A stretch of 64,000 nt of DNA from Rhodovastum sp963709085 (GTDB taxonomy: Bacteria; Pseudomonadota; Alphaproteobacteria; Acetobacterales; Acetobacteraceae), in the NCBI GenBank assembly GCA_963709085.1, contig CAVPVB010000007.1, positions 2,666,001 through 2,730,000 of the forward strand. The letters run 5' to 3'. Position 1 is the stretch's first letter. Each line of letters starts with the position of its first letter. Of the stretch, positions 32,494-45,475 are shown one piece after another. The notes beneath the pieces are model-generated. The model was not told the origin of the DNA, did not search any database, and worked only from the letters and a program-made list of their open reading frames with translations. The translations under genes were made by a program, and so were the position numbers.

Positions 32494-34561
32494 ATGCCTG
32501 AGCTTTTTCTCGAACTGTTCAGCGAAGAAATTCCGGCGCGCATGCAGGCGCGGGCGGCCGAGGATCTTTCCCGGCTGGTCGGCGAGGCGCTGGCGCCGCT
32601 TTCCCCCTCGGACATCCGCACTTTCGCCGGCCCGCGCCGCATCGCCCTGGCGGCAACCGTCGCCCGCGGCGTGGCGGAAACCCGCAGCAGCGAGCGCGGC
32701 CCGCGCCGCAACGCCCCCGAACAGGCGCTCGCCGGCTTCCTGCGCAAGCACGCCGCCACGCCCGAGCAGTTGCGCGAGGAAGGCGAGTTTTGGGTGCTCG
32801 ACCGGGTGGTGCCGGGCATCGCCGCCGCCGACCTGATCGCGCGGGAAGTTCCTCCGCTGCTGCGCCGATTCCCCTGGCCCAAGTCAATGCGCTGGGGCGG
32901 CACCAGCGCGTTCACCTGGGTGCGCCCGCTGCGCCGCATCCTGTGCATTCTCGACGGCGAAACGGTGCCGTTCGACCTGCGCGACGGTGACGATGACGGC
33001 CATGGGCTGGCCAGTTCGGAACGTCACGGAAGGCCATCGTTTCCTCGCCCCTGGCACCTTCTTCGTCGGCGCCTGCGCCGAGTGGCGCGAGTTGTTGCGG
33101 GACAAATTCGTCATCGTGGACGCCGCCGAGCGCCGTCGCCTGATCTGGGACGGCGTCACCCGGCTGGCCGCCGGGCACGGCCTGACCGTGGTGGAGGATG
33201 CCGGCCTGCTGGATGAGGTGGCGGGGCTGGTGGAATGGCCGGTGGCGCTGCTGGGCGCCATCGATGCGGCCTACATGGACCTGCCGGCCGAGGTGCTGCA
33301 GGTGTCGATGCGGGTCAACCAGCGCTATTTTGCCCTGCGCGATTCGGCAGGCAACGCGGCGCCTTTCTTTGCGTTTGTGGCCAATGTGATCGCCACCGAT
33401 GGCGGTCGCACCATCATCGCCGGCAACGAACGCGTGCTGCGCGCCCGGTTTGCCGATGCACGGCATTTCTGGGACCTCGATCGCACGGTCCGGCTTGAGG
33501 ACCGAGTTGCGGCGCTGGACAAGGTGACCTTCCACGCGAAGCTTGGCAGTCAGCGGGAACGGGTCGAACGGCTGATCCAACTGGCGGGTCTGATCGCGCC
33601 GCAGGTCGGGGCTGATCCGGCGCAGGCGCAGCACGCGGCGAAGCTCTGCAAGGCGGACCTGACCACCGGGATGGTTGGCGAGTTCCCGGAATTGCAGGGC
33701 GTCATGGGCCGCTACTATGCGCTGAACGACGAGGTCGATATCGCCGTCGCCGACGCCATCCGCGACCATTATGCCCCGCGCGGCCCGGGCGATGCGGTCC
33801 CCGCGGAAGCGGTGTCAGTGGCCGTCGCGCTGGCGGACAAGCTGGACATCCTGGCATCGTTCTTCATCATCGACGAACGGCCCACCGGTTCCGGCGATCC
33901 ATACGCCCTCCGCCGTGCCGCGCTCGGCATCATTCGGATCATCCGCGAGAACGGCCTGCGCATGAAGTTGCGACAGGCGATCGGGTTTGCCTGCCTGAAT
34001 CCACCCGTGGCGATCCGCGGCGGCGCCGGGCGCGTTATTGAGGAAGTGCTGGAATTCCTCGCCGAACGCCTGCGGGTGCAACTTCGCGCCGAGGGCGCCC
34101 GCCACGATGTGCTGGCCGCCGTTCTCGGCATCGGCCTCGACGATGATTTTGTCCGGGCGCTCGCCCGCACGGATGCCGTGGCGGCGCTGCTCGGCACCGA
34201 CACCGGCAACAGCCTGCTCACCGCCTATCGCCGCGCCGCCAACATTCTCCGCATCGAGGAGAAGAAGGACGGCCCGCATGACGGCCCCGTCGATCCCGCG
34301 CTGCTGTCCCTGCGCGACGAACGAAACCTCGCCCGCGTGCTCGATCAGGTGGAACCGCAAATCGCCGCCGCGATCGGCGCGGAGAAATACACCGAAGCCA
34401 TGTCCGGCCTGGCCGCCCTGCGCGCCCCGCTGGATGGTTTCTTTGAATATGTGACGGTAAACGATCCATTGCCGGAATTACGCCGCAATCGTCTGCGCCT
34501 GCTCGCCCGCGTCCGCGCCGCCATGAATCTGGCGGCCGATTTCTCACGTATCGATGGATAG
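32494..34561 (+). pseudogene. glyS: Glycyl-tRNA synthetase beta subunit, one frameshift
   Basis: About 689 residues expected. The first frame runs from MPELFLELFSEEIPARMQAR to DDDGHGLAS, and the second continues with NVTEGHRFLAPGTF to the stop at 34561. Removing one T of AGTTCGG at 33013-33019 joins them as GLASRNVTEGHRF. Both halves are otherwise complete, including VSMRVNQRYFALRD and the C-terminal anticodon-binding part ENGLRMKLRQAI...NRLRLLARVRAAMN. Since bacteria with glyQ need glyS, and no second copy is seen here, the shift is more likely an error in the sequence than a dead gene. Overlap with the upstream glyQ supports one operon. Confidence 0.9.
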
Positions 34562-34580
34562 AATAGGAGCCTGAACCGCC

Positions 34581-37255
<2,675 letters not shown>

Positions 37256-37288
37256 ACCGAGAGAACGGCTGAGCGGGGAGATCGGGCG

Positions 37289-38263
37289 ATGCGGCTGGTG
37301 GCGGCGACAAGATTGCTGAATGAGGATGATATCCTTGAGGCGTTCGTGCGCCACCACGCCCGCCTGGTCGATCATTTCCTCTTCCTCGACAACGGCAGCA
37401 CCGACCGCTCGCTCGCCATCCTGGAGGCGCTGCAGGCCGAGGGCGTGAAGCTCACCGTGCTGCAGAGCCGGGCGGCGCATTGCTCGGAGGCGCCCGTGCT
37501 CACCGGGCTGTACCGCCTCGCCGCCGGGATGGGGGCGGACTGGGTGCTGATGCTGGACTGCGACGAATTCGTCGATGAGCGCGGCGATGCGGGCGGCCTG
37601 CGCGCCCACCTCGCCGGGCTGCCGCCCGAGCAGGGCGTGCTCGCCCTGAACACCGCCGCCTACCACCCGACGCCGGATGACAACGCCACCGATTTGCTGG
37701 TGCCGCGGCGCATCCGCCGGCGGGACCCCAAGCCGGAGGACAATCCCAAGGTCATCGTGCGCGGACCGCTCGCCGCGCAGAAGGTCGGCATCGCACCGGG
37801 CAGCCACGCCGCCACCCGCGACGGCCAGAACCTGCCGGGTCCGGTTGCCGCCAATCTGGCGCTGGCGCATTTCCCGCGCCGCTCGCCCTGGCAGCTGGTG
37901 GCCAAGCACCTGAGCGGCCGCCTCAAGGTCATCGCCGCCGGCCAGGGCATGGCCGCGGGCGGCATCAATTATCATTACACCCCTGAATTCGAAACGATGC
38001 GCAACGATCCGGCCGCGCTGCTGCGCAACCCCGAGTTCATATCACGCGGGTGGGCGCCGGCGGGCCTGATCGACGATCCGATCGACTACCAGGGCGGCGA
38101 CCTCCGGCACACCCTGCCGGGCGACCCGGCGATGAAGGCGATCGCCGGGCTGGCGGCGTACGGCGAGGCGCTGGCGAAACAGCATGCCCTGCTGCTCGAC
38201 ACCAACGAGGGCGCGCGGCTGCAGATGCACAATCTGTCGCTGACCTGGACCCAGGTGGCGTAA
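37289..38263 (+). CDS. Glycosyltransferase family 2-like protein
   Basis: 324 residues. It begins MRLVAATRLLNEDDILEAFV and shows FLDNGSTDRSLAILEAL and DWVLMLDCDEFVDE, the DxD-type nucleotide-sugar site of the Glyco_tranf_2_4 group. These proteins probably transfer a sugar to a surface glycan, but the acceptor is unknown. GGGAGAT lies before the ATG. It follows ppdK by 33 bases and may be read from the same transcript. Confidence 0.83.
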   Translation: MRLVAATRLLNEDDILEAFVRHHARLVDHFLFLDNGSTDRSLAILEALQAEGVKLTVLQSRAAHCSEAPVLTGLYRLAAGMGADWVLMLDCDEFVDERGDAGGLRAHLAGLPPEQGVLALNTAAYHPTPDDNATDLLVPRRIRRRDPKPEDNPKVIVRGPLAAQKVGIAPGSHAATRDGQNLPGPVAANLALAHFPRRSPWQLVAKHLSGRLKVIAAGQGMAAGGINYHYTPEFETMRNDPAALLRNPEFISRGWAPAGLIDDPIDYQGGDLRHTLPGDPAMKAIAGLAAYGEALAKQHALLLDTNEGARLQMHNLSLTWTQVA

Positions 38264-38313
38264 GCCGGAGTCCGTTCTCCCCACTTGCCTACCCGTCAGG
38301 AGTTCGACACCCG

Positions 38314-38703
38314 ATGCCTCTCCGCCTTGCCCTTTTCGCCGCCTTCGTGCTGCTCACCTGCCCGCTGCTGGCCGGCAGCGCCCAGGCGCAGATCAATCCG
38401 TTCAAGGGCCATAACGGCGCCCCGCGACTCGCCGATTCGGATGTGGCGTTGCTCGACCAGTCCGCCCAGAAGCTGCTCGTTGACCCGGCGCCGGCCCCCG
38501 GCGCCACCGAAATCTGGCAGAACGATGCAACCGGCGCCGGTGGCACGGTCGCCTATCTCGGCCCGAGCAACCGCACGGTCCAGGGCACGAAATACGCCTG
38601 CCGCCGGCTGAAATACGTGGTCACGCTGAAAGAACGCCCGACCCCGCGCTCCATCCGCGCCGCCTGGTGCCACCTGCCCGACGGCACCTGGAAGGTAAAT
38701 TGA
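38314..38703 (+). CDS. Small secreted protein, surface-antigen-like
   Basis: 129 residues. MPLRLALFAAFVLLTCPLLA gives a signal peptide ending about AQAQ (residue 26), so the mature protein is periplasmic or surface-exposed. The C-terminal part (NRTVQGTKYACRRLKYVVTL and RAAWCHLPDGTWKV) resembles the Rickettsia 17-kDa/RT0821-type surface antigen domain, with two Cys that could pair. AGGAG precedes the ATG. Confidence 0.72.
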   Translation: MPLRLALFAAFVLLTCPLLAGSAQAQINPFKGHNGAPRLADSDVALLDQSAQKLLVDPAPAPGATEIWQNDATGAGGTVAYLGPSNRTVQGTKYACRRLKYVVTLKERPTPRSIRAAWCHLPDGTWKVN

Positions 38704-38850
38704 CCGGAACGACCGCGGCCGGGCAGGCCAGGGGCTGAAACTTCCGGCTTTCCTTTCGCTTGCGTTACGCCCGCGTTTGCCCCCGGCCGGGATTGCCGCT
38801 ATCCAGCGGCGCCCATTCCCCCACCCGTCCCCGGGAGCTGCCAAGCCGCC

Positions 38851-40431
38851 ATGTTGAATTTCAGCCGCCTCAAGACCGCGCTGGTGGTTGGCACCTGCGT
38901 GCTCGGCGCGCTGCTCTGCCTGCCGAACCTGTTGCCAGCCCCGGCCAGCTGGGTCCCCTGGCGCACCATCCATCTCGGCCTCGACCTGCGCGGCGGCAGC
39001 TATCTGCTGCTGGAAGTCGACATGGGCACGGTGATCCGGGAACGGCTCGACAGCCTGGCGGACGCCGCCCGCACCGGCCTGCGCCGCGCCGGCGTCGCCC
39101 GTTTCCTGGTGACGCCGCTGCCCGCCCAGAACCGCATCGCCGTGCGCATCGACGAGCCGGACAAGCAGGACGCCGCCGCCGCCGCGCTGCGCGAGCTGAT
39201 CGCCGCCAACAGCCCGGGCGGTAGCGCCCGCGCCGATCTGGAACTGGATACCGCCGCCGATGGCAGCTTCACCATCACCCTGTTGCCGGCGGCGCTGAAG
39301 GAGCGCGCCAACGCCGCCGTACAGCAATCCATCGAAATCGTGCGGCGGCGCATCGACGAGACCGGCGTGGTCGATCCGCAGATCGCCCGCCAGGGCGAAA
39401 ACCGCATCGTGGTGCAACTGCCCGGCATCGAGGACCCCAACCGGATCAAGCAGTTGCTCGGCAAAACCGCGCGCATGACCTTTCGCATGGTCGCCGAGGA
39501 CGTGAACCCGAACGTCTCCGTGCCGCCGCCCGGGGTGGATTTCCTTCCCGACGAAAGCTACGCGGGCGCCAAGATCGCGGTGCGCCGGCGGGTGGACGTG
39601 GACGGCGCCAACCTGACCGATGCGCGCGCGGGGCAGAACTCGCAGACCGGCGACTGGGTGGTGAACTTCACCTTCAACTCGATCGGCAGCCGCCGCTTCG
39701 CCGATATCTCGCGCGCCAATGTCGGCCACCGCTTCGCCATCGTGCTGGACGACAAGGTGATCAGCGCCCCGGTGATCCGCGAGGCCATCACCGGCGGGCG
39801 CGGCCAGATCAGCGGCCATTTCGACGCCAAATCGGCGACCGACCTCTCCGTGCTGCTGCGCGCCGGCGCCCTGCCGGCGCCGCTGACCGTGGTGGAGGAG
39901 CGCAGCGTCGGGCCGGAACTCGGCGCCGACGCCATCCGCGCCGGCGCCTGGTCGCTGGCCGTCGGCCTGCTGCTGGTGGTCGTCTTCATGGCCGTGTTCT
40001 ATGGGCTGTTCGGCTGGTTCGCCAACATCGCCCTGCTGGCCAATCTGGTGCTGCTGATCGCCGTGCTCAGCCTGTTCGAAGCGACGCTGACCCTGCCCGG
40101 CATGGCCGGCATCCTGCTGACCCTCGGCATGGCGGTGGACGCCAATATCCTGATCAACGAACGCATCCGCGAGGAAGTGCGCAACGGCCGCGCGCCGCTG
40201 AACGCCATGGAGACCGGCTTCCGCCGCGCCTTCGCCACCATCGTTGACAGCAACGCCACCGCCTTTCTGGCGCACATCATGCTGTTCTTCTTCGGCGCCG
40301 GCCCGGTGCGCGGCTTCGCGGTGACGATCACGGTCGGCATCGCCACCTCGATGTTCACCGCCACCATGCTGGTGCGGCTGTTCATGGTGCGCTGGTATGC
40401 GGCCAACCGGCAGCAGCCGCTGCCGGTGTAA
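38851..40431 (+). CDS. secD: Protein translocase subunit SecD
   Basis: 526 residues. SecD and SecF form an inner-membrane complex that uses proton flow to pull exported proteins from the Sec channel. Visible: first membrane segment near the N-terminus, the HLGLDLRGGSYLLLEVD motif, the periplasmic P1 domain, GRGQISGHFDAKSATDLSVL, then a five-helix block with MAVDANILINERIREE. It is shorter than E. coli SecD (about 615) mainly in the periplasmic part, which is normal for alphaproteobacteria. No yajC is next to it. The start follows GGGAGCTG. Confidence 0.95.
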   Translation: MLNFSRLKTALVVGTCVLGALLCLPNLLPAPASWVPWRTIHLGLDLRGGSYLLLEVDMGTVIRERLDSLADAARTGLRRAGVARFLVTPLPAQNRIAVRIDEPDKQDAAAAALRELIAANSPGGSARADLELDTAADGSFTITLLPAALKERANAAVQQSIEIVRRRIDETGVVDPQIARQGENRIVVQLPGIEDPNRIKQLLGKTARMTFRMVAEDVNPNVSVPPPGVDFLPDESYAGAKIAVRRRVDVDGANLTDARAGQNSQTGDWVVNFTFNSIGSRRFADISRANVGHRFAIVLDDKVISAPVIREAITGGRGQISGHFDAKSATDLSVLLRAGALPAPLTVVEERSVGPELGADAIRAGAWSLAVGLLLVVVFMAVFYGLFGWFANIALLANLVLLIAVLSLFEATLTLPGMAGILLTLGMAVDANILINERIREEVRNGRAPLNAMETGFRRAFATIVDSNATAFLAHIMLFFFGAGPVRGFAVTITVGIATSMFTATMLVRLFMVRWYAANRQQPLPV

Positions 40432-40443
40432 GGAGCCATCACG

Positions 40444-41424
40444 ATGTCCCTCCGCACCCTGCTCCGCCCGCTGCTGCGCCCCATGCTGCGAATCGTACCG
40501 GACGGCACCCGCATCCACTTCATGCGCGGGCGCTATCTGGGCCTGCTCACCTCGGCGGTCCTGTCCACCGCTTCGGTCGTGCTGTTCTTCTATCCCGGGC
40601 TGAACCTCGGCATCGACTTTGCCGGCGGCATCGTCATGGAGGCCCGCACCCCGGGGCCGGCCGATTTCACCAAGCTGCGGCTGGCGATGGCGACCGAGGG
40701 GGTACGCCAGTCCGGCGTGCAACGCTTCGGCGACGACAGCTCGGTGGCGGTGCGGCTGGAGGCCCAACCGACCGAGGCCGGCACCCAGCAGATGGTGGCC
40801 AAGGTGCGGGCGGCGCTCGAACTGGCCCAGCCCGGCACCCGCGTGGTGCGCACCGACGCGGTCGGCGCCTCGGTCTCGGCCGAATTGTTCCAGAAGGGCA
40901 TGCTGGCGCTCGGCATCAGCATGCTGATGATCCTGTTCTACATCTGGTTCCGCTTCGAATGGCAGTTCGCGGTCGGCGCCGTGGTGACGCTCATCTTGGA
41001 CGTGACCAAGGCAATCGGCTTCCTGGCGCTGACCCGCTTCGAGTTCGATCTGGTGATGATCGGCGCGATTCTGACCATCCTCGGCTATTCCACCAACGAC
41101 AAGGTGGTGGTGTACGACCGGATGCGGGAGAACCTACGCAAATACAAGACCATGCCGCTGCGTGACCTGATCGACCTGTCGATCAACGAGACGCTGAACC
41201 GGACCCTGGGCACGTCAATGACGGTGTTCCTGGCCGCCCTGCCGCTGGCGCTGTTCGGCGGCTCGGCGCTGTCGGGATTTGCCTGGGTGATGCTGTTCGG
41301 CATCGTCGTCGGCACCTCGTCGTCAATCTTCATCGCCGCGCCCATTCTGCTGTTCCTGGGCGAGAACCGGCTGCGGCGCGACACCGCGGCGCCGGGCAAG
41401 CCGGCCGCCAAAGCCCCGGCATAA
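40444..41424 (+). CDS. secF: Protein translocase subunit SecF
   Basis: 326 residues. It has the short GIDFAGGIVMEAR motif after the first membrane helix and the paired block with YSTNDKVVVYDRMRENLRKY and ETLNRTLGTSMTVFLAAL, giving six membrane segments. It starts 13 bases after secD behind AAGGAG, so it is in the same operon and partners SecD. An Ala/Pro/Lys tail ends the protein. Confidence 0.95.
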   Translation: MSLRTLLRPLLRPMLRIVPDGTRIHFMRGRYLGLLTSAVLSTASVVLFFYPGLNLGIDFAGGIVMEARTPGPADFTKLRLAMATEGVRQSGVQRFGDDSSVAVRLEAQPTEAGTQQMVAKVRAALELAQPGTRVVRTDAVGASVSAELFQKGMLALGISMLMILFYIWFRFEWQFAVGAVVTLILDVTKAIGFLALTRFEFDLVMIGAILTILGYSTNDKVVVYDRMRENLRKYKTMPLRDLIDLSINETLNRTLGTSMTVFLAALPLALFGGSALSGFAWVMLFGIVVGTSSSIFIAAPILLFLGENRLRRDTAAPGKPAAKAPA

Positions 41425-41464
41425 CCGGCCGCCGCGCCTCTTCCGCGGACCGGGTACGGACGCC

Positions 41465-42640
41465 ATGACCGGATCGAACCAGGCGGATTCAGGTCCGGCG
41501 GTGCTGCTGCTCAGCCGCAGCGCGCGCTGGATCGAATCGGTGCGCAGCCAGGCGGCGACACTGGGCGTGGCGCGGCTGCTGACGGTCAGCGATCCGCGCG
41601 ATGCGGTGGCGCTGCTGTGCTGCGGCGAGCGGTTCTCGCATCTGCTGATCCATCCGCCGGCGGCGGATTTGTTGCTGCCGGACCTGATCGGGCTGACCAG
41701 CGGCGAGGCCGAATCGGGCGTCGCCGCCGTGCTGCTGGGCGCGGACGGGGCGGCGGCGCAGCGCCTGCCCGGAGGCGGGCGCGCCATGGTGGTGCGCCAG
41801 CCCGGCGAGGGCTGGCTCGGCCGGGCGCTGACCCGCCAACCGGTGGCACCACCCGAATCCGTGCCGGTGCCGCTGGATGATCTGCTCGCGGCGCTGGCGG
41901 CCGGGCGGCTGCAGACCCGCTATCAGCCCGTGGTGCGCCTGGCCGACGGCGTGCCGATCGGTCTGGAAGTGCTGGCGCGGCTGGAGCATCCGGCGCTCGG
42001 CACGCTGCCGCCGGACAGCTTCGTGCCGCAGATCGAGGCCGCCGGCTTCGCCGCCCGCCTGGCCGAGGTGGTGGCGCGCCGCGCCTTCGCCGAATGGAGC
42101 GGCGACGCCTTGCTGCGGCTGGAACTGCGGCTGGCGATCAACCTGCCGCTCGACGTGCTGTTGCTGCCCGGCGCGGCCGAACGCCTGGAAACCTGGCGCC
42201 AGGAAGCGGGCATCGATCCCGGCCGCATCGTGATTGAACTCACCGAGACGCATCCGATCGCCCGGCCGGAGTTGCTGCGGCCGGTGTTGCAGCTTCTCCG
42301 CGCGGCGGAGTACCGTCTGGCGATCGACGATGTCGGGCCGGACATGCGCGACTACGAGAACCTGATCGACCTGCCGTTCAGCGCCATGAAGCTCGACAAA
42401 GCGGTGGTGGGCGACAGCGCGTGGTCGCCGGCGGCACAGCAGTTTCTGCAACGCGCGATCGCCGCGGCGCGGGCGGCTGGCATGATTGTGATCGCCGAGG
42501 GGGTCGAGGACCACGCCACCTGGGCGCGCATGGCCGCCCTCGGCGTGGATGCCGCGCAAGGCTTCCTGATCGCCCGTCCGCTGACGGCCGCCGCCACCGG
42601 CATCTGGCACGCCTCCTGGCCGCGCCGGTCGGTGGCATGA
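41465..42640 (+). CDS. EAL-domain protein with N-terminal pseudo-receiver-like region
   Basis: 391 residues. Residues 1-125 resemble a receiver fold (VLLLSRSARWIESVRSQAAT) but lack a clear phospho-acceptor pattern. The EAL domain is at 135-375: EVL at 168-170 instead of EAL, INLPLDVL, IELTETH (258-263), DDVG at 288-291 instead of DDFG, MKLDKAVV and IAEGVED, QGF. The metal-binding and catalytic acids and the Lys are kept, so phosphodiesterase activity on cyclic di-GMP is plausible, though the two altered motifs allow a degenerate c-di-GMP receptor. Its stop overlaps the next gene's ATG (ATGA). Confidence 0.83.
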   Translation: MTGSNQADSGPAVLLLSRSARWIESVRSQAATLGVARLLTVSDPRDAVALLCCGERFSHLLIHPPAADLLLPDLIGLTSGEAESGVAAVLLGADGAAAQRLPGGGRAMVVRQPGEGWLGRALTRQPVAPPESVPVPLDDLLAALAAGRLQTRYQPVVRLADGVPIGLEVLARLEHPALGTLPPDSFVPQIEAAGFAARLAEVVARRAFAEWSGDALLRLELRLAINLPLDVLLLPGAAERLETWRQEAGIDPGRIVIELTETHPIARPELLRPVLQLLRAAEYRLAIDDVGPDMRDYENLIDLPFSAMKLDKAVVGDSAWSPAAQQFLQRAIAAARAAGMIVIAEGVEDHATWARMAALGVDAAQGFLIARPLTAAATGIWHASWPRRSVA

Positions 42641-43419
42641 CCCCGCCCGGCGGCAATGCCTGCGCCGGGTTTGACGCGGCGGAGCGGGCCCTGCTGACCG
42701 AACTGGCAAGTCGCTATCTGGTGGCGCGCGGCGGCTTCATCGGCTTGTTGGAATGGGCCGGGCAATATGCCGAGCGCGGCCTCGCCTTCCTGCCGCCAGA
42801 GTGGCGGGAGGCCCTGCATGCGCGGGCACGCGAGGCGCTTGACTGGGCCTGGCAGCGGGCGACGACCGGCATGGACCGGCCGCCGACCGGACGGGCCGAA
42901 CCGCCGCGGCTGTTCCGCCTGCTCGCCGCCGGCTCGGGCGCGGTGACCGGGGCGGCCGGACTGCCCGGGGTGCTGGCTGATCTGCCGACCTCGACACTGC
43001 TGATACTGCGCTCGCTGGCGGCGATCGCCCGCGCACGCGGGCTGGACATCCGCGCCGCCGACGTGCAGGCGGCCTGCCTGGAGGCCTTCACCTTCGGCGG
43101 CCCGACCGACGAGGACGACGACGCCGACCTCGCCTTCTGGTCGGCCCGGGCGGCCGTGCCGGTGCTGGCGGAAATGCTGCCCCAGGTGACGGCGCGGCTC
43201 TCCGCGCGGCTCGCACTGATGCTGCCGGCCCGCGCGGTGCCGCTGGTGGCGGTGGCGGCGAGCGCCGGGGTGAACTGGCAGTTCGCCGGGTTTTTCCAGG
43301 AGGTGGGCGACATCCTGCTGGCCTTGCTGCCGCTGGAACGGCTGCACGGGCGGACGCGGGTGCGGGCCTGCTTTGAGGCGATGGTGCGGGAGCGGCGGGC
43401 GCTGTTTCCGGGTCGGTAG
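42637..43419 (+). CDS. EcsC family protein
   Basis: 260 residues. The EcsC signature shows in FRLLAAGSGAVTGAAGLPGV, a glycine-rich hydrophobic segment, followed by LADLPTSTLLILRSLAAIAR and the C-terminal hydrophobic helix pair. The family is named after a Bacillus protein in the Ecs transporter locus and has unknown biochemical function. Coupling by a four-base overlap to the EAL gene suggests a shared role, perhaps in surface or secretion control. Confidence 0.78.
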   Translation: MTPPGGNACAGFDAAERALLTELASRYLVARGGFIGLLEWAGQYAERGLAFLPPEWREALHARAREALDWAWQRATTGMDRPPTGRAEPPRLFRLLAAGSGAVTGAAGLPGVLADLPTSTLLILRSLAAIARARGLDIRAADVQAACLEAFTFGGPTDEDDDADLAFWSARAAVPVLAEMLPQVTARLSARLALMLPARAVPLVAVAASAGVNWQFAGFFQEVGDILLALLPLERLHGRTRVRACFEAMVRERRALFPGR

Positions 43420-43464
43420 CGCGCCGGGGCGCTGCCGCGGCGTCGCATCAGCGTTGACTGGCGG

Positions 43465-45156
43465 TTACGCCGCTCTGACCCCTGCCACGAAGCTGCGCGC
43501 CTCGCCGGACAATTGCACGGTCTGCTCGGACAGGGCGCGTGCCGCGGTCAGGACCTGACCGGCTGCCAAACCCGTTTCGTTGGCCGCCTGGCTCACCCCG
43601 CTGATGCTCACAGTCACCTCCTGCGCCGCCTGCGCTGTCTGCTGCACGTTGCGGGCGATTTCCGATGTGGCCGCGCCCTGCTCCTCGACGGCTGAGGCAA
43701 TGGCGGTAGCGATCGCGCTGACCTCCTCGATTGTTGCGGAAATGCCCCGAATGGCTTCGACGGCTTCCCGGGTCGTCGCCTGAATATGGGTGATCTGCGC
43801 ATCGATTTCCTGCGTTGCCTTGCCGGTCTGGCTGGCGAGGTTCTTGACCTCGGACGCCACCACGGCGAAGCCCTTCCCGGCATCGCCGGCACGGGCCGCC
43901 TCGATCGTGGCGTTGAGCGCGAGAAGATTGGTCTGGCTTGCAATGTTGGTGATCAGGCCGACGACGGTGCCGATCTTCTCGGCGGCCTCAGCGAGCACGC
44001 GCACGATCGCGTCGGTGCGCCTGGCGTCGACGACTGCCTGGCCGGTAATCTTCGATGATTGTGCGACCTGACGAGAGATCTCGCCGATGGAAGCGGTCAG
44101 TTCCTCGGCGGCTGAGGACACGCTCTGCAAGCCGGCGCTGGCCTCCTCTGCCGCCGAGGCGACGACGGTGGCCTGCTGCTTGGTCTGCTCCGCGGTGTGC
44201 GTCATCGACTGCGCGGTGGCTTCCAACTCGGTGGAACCGGCGGAGAGCAAGCCGACGAAACGACCGATCTGGCTTTCGAAGCCGTCCGCCATTCGGTTCA
44301 GCGCCCCTTTCTGCGCCGCCGCGGCCAAACCCTTGGTTTCCTCCTGCGCCGCGCGCAACCGCTCGGCCTCCGCCATGCTGTCCTTGAATACCAGCAGCGC
44401 GGCAGCCATGTCGCCGACTTCGTCCCGCCGATCGGTACCGGGGATCAAAATCCCCAGGTCGCCTTTCGCCAGCCTCTCCATTGCCGCCATCACCCGGCCC
44501 AGCGAGACGGTGATATCCCGGTTGACCAGCCATGCGGCGAGCAGCGTGAGCAGCATGACCGGGCCGCCGATCGTCGCCAGATGCCACAGTGCCGCCCGGA
44601 AATCGGCCTCCAGATCGTCGATATACAGCCCGGTGGCGACAAAGAAGTTCCAGCCCGGAATCGGCAGGACATACGCGAGCTTCGGCTGAGCCACCGTCGA
44701 GCCGGGTTTCGGGTAGCGATAGGCGACCGTGCCGCCACCCTGACGGGCAACCTCGATCATGGCCTGAACCCACAGCTTGCCGTCGGCATCCCTGACCTCG
44801 AACCGGCTGGTGCCTTCAACCGCGGGGGTGGGCCCGAGAATGATCGTCGTGCCGTCCGTGCCGTAGGCGAAATAGTAGCCGGCCCCGCCGCCATAGCGTA
44901 TCGGGCGGATCGTGTTGCGATACTGCAGGATGGCCTCGTCGCGGGTCATGCTGCCTGCCTGCACCTGCTTTTCGAATTCGCCGGCGATCGAGACGGCCTG
45001 CTCGTCGATGGCACGCAGCTTGTCGATCCGGTCGTCGAGCATCCGCTGGTGGATCAGCGATGCCGCCACGCCGATCGAAACGACGAGAGCCAGGGCAAAA
45101 AGGCCGAGCAGCAGCATCAGCTTGGCGCGAAGCTTGAGATTGCTGAGCAGGTTCAT
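43465..45156 (-). CDS. Methyl-accepting chemotaxis protein
   Basis: 563 residues. A membrane segment (LMLLLGLFALALVVSIGVAA) is followed by a single Cache periplasmic domain (about 35-190, with GYYFAYGTDGTTIILGP and PIPGWNFFVATGLYIDD), a second membrane segment, HAMP (NRDITVSLGRVMAAMERLAK) and the long helical signalling domain whose tip reads IASQTNLLALNATIEAARAG. It signals to CheA/CheW, and such sCache domains often bind small organic acids. I chose the ATG at 45156; the longer frame starts inside the AT-rich promoter region. No other chemotaxis genes are near. Confidence 0.92.
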   Translation of the reverse strand: MNLLSNLKLRAKLMLLLGLFALALVVSIGVAASLIHQRMLDDRIDKLRAIDEQAVSIAGEFEKQVQAGSMTRDEAILQYRNTIRPIRYGGGAGYYFAYGTDGTTIILGPTPAVEGTSRFEVRDADGKLWVQAMIEVARQGGGTVAYRYPKPGSTVAQPKLAYVLPIPGWNFFVATGLYIDDLEADFRAALWHLATIGGPVMLLTLLAAWLVNRDITVSLGRVMAAMERLAKGDLGILIPGTDRRDEVGDMAAALLVFKDSMAEAERLRAAQEETKGLAAAAQKGALNRMADGFESQIGRFVGLLSAGSTELEATAQSMTHTAEQTKQQATVVASAAEEASAGLQSVSSAAEELTASIGEISRQVAQSSKITGQAVVDARRTDAIVRVLAEAAEKIGTVVGLITNIASQTNLLALNATIEAARAGDAGKGFAVVASEVKNLASQTGKATQEIDAQITHIQATTREAVEAIRGISATIEEVSAIATAIASAVEEQGAATSEIARNVQQTAQAAQEVTVSISGVSQAANETGLAAGQVLTAARALSEQTVQLSGEARSFVAGVRAA

Positions 45157-45475
45157 GGATCGCTGACTTTTTGAGATTGTTCGCGAAGACTGCCGCATGA
45201 TCGGCCGCGAACATGAAAATACCTTTAATTCGTGACCCGCGTTTATGGGGGCACACCAATACCATGAGCGCCGTAGAATGTTAACAATGTTCACCGAAAT
45301 CAAGGAACGCAACATATTGCACAAGAAAAGGCAAATCGCGTGAGACTTGCTGGTTTTTATTAAAATTAATTCGTGCGTGCGTGTCGATGATTTTGCACAT
45401 TTCTATATTGTTTTTATTCAGATATAACTGCGGCGGCACCGTCGCAAACTTACCCCGCCCGACCGAATGGCCGCC
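45157..45475. other. AT-rich intergenic region upstream of chemoreceptor
   Basis: 319 bases, clearly richer in A and T than its surroundings (for example ATTAAAATTAATTCG near 45360). It should contain the minus-strand promoter of the chemoreceptor, but I could not choose a single good sigma-70 match. A GTTCGCG/CGCGAAC pair lies near 45177-45210. Confidence 0.5.

Noticed and set aside
38296..40767. Minus-strand 823-codon frame
   Set aside because: Antisense to secD; a high-GC artefact.
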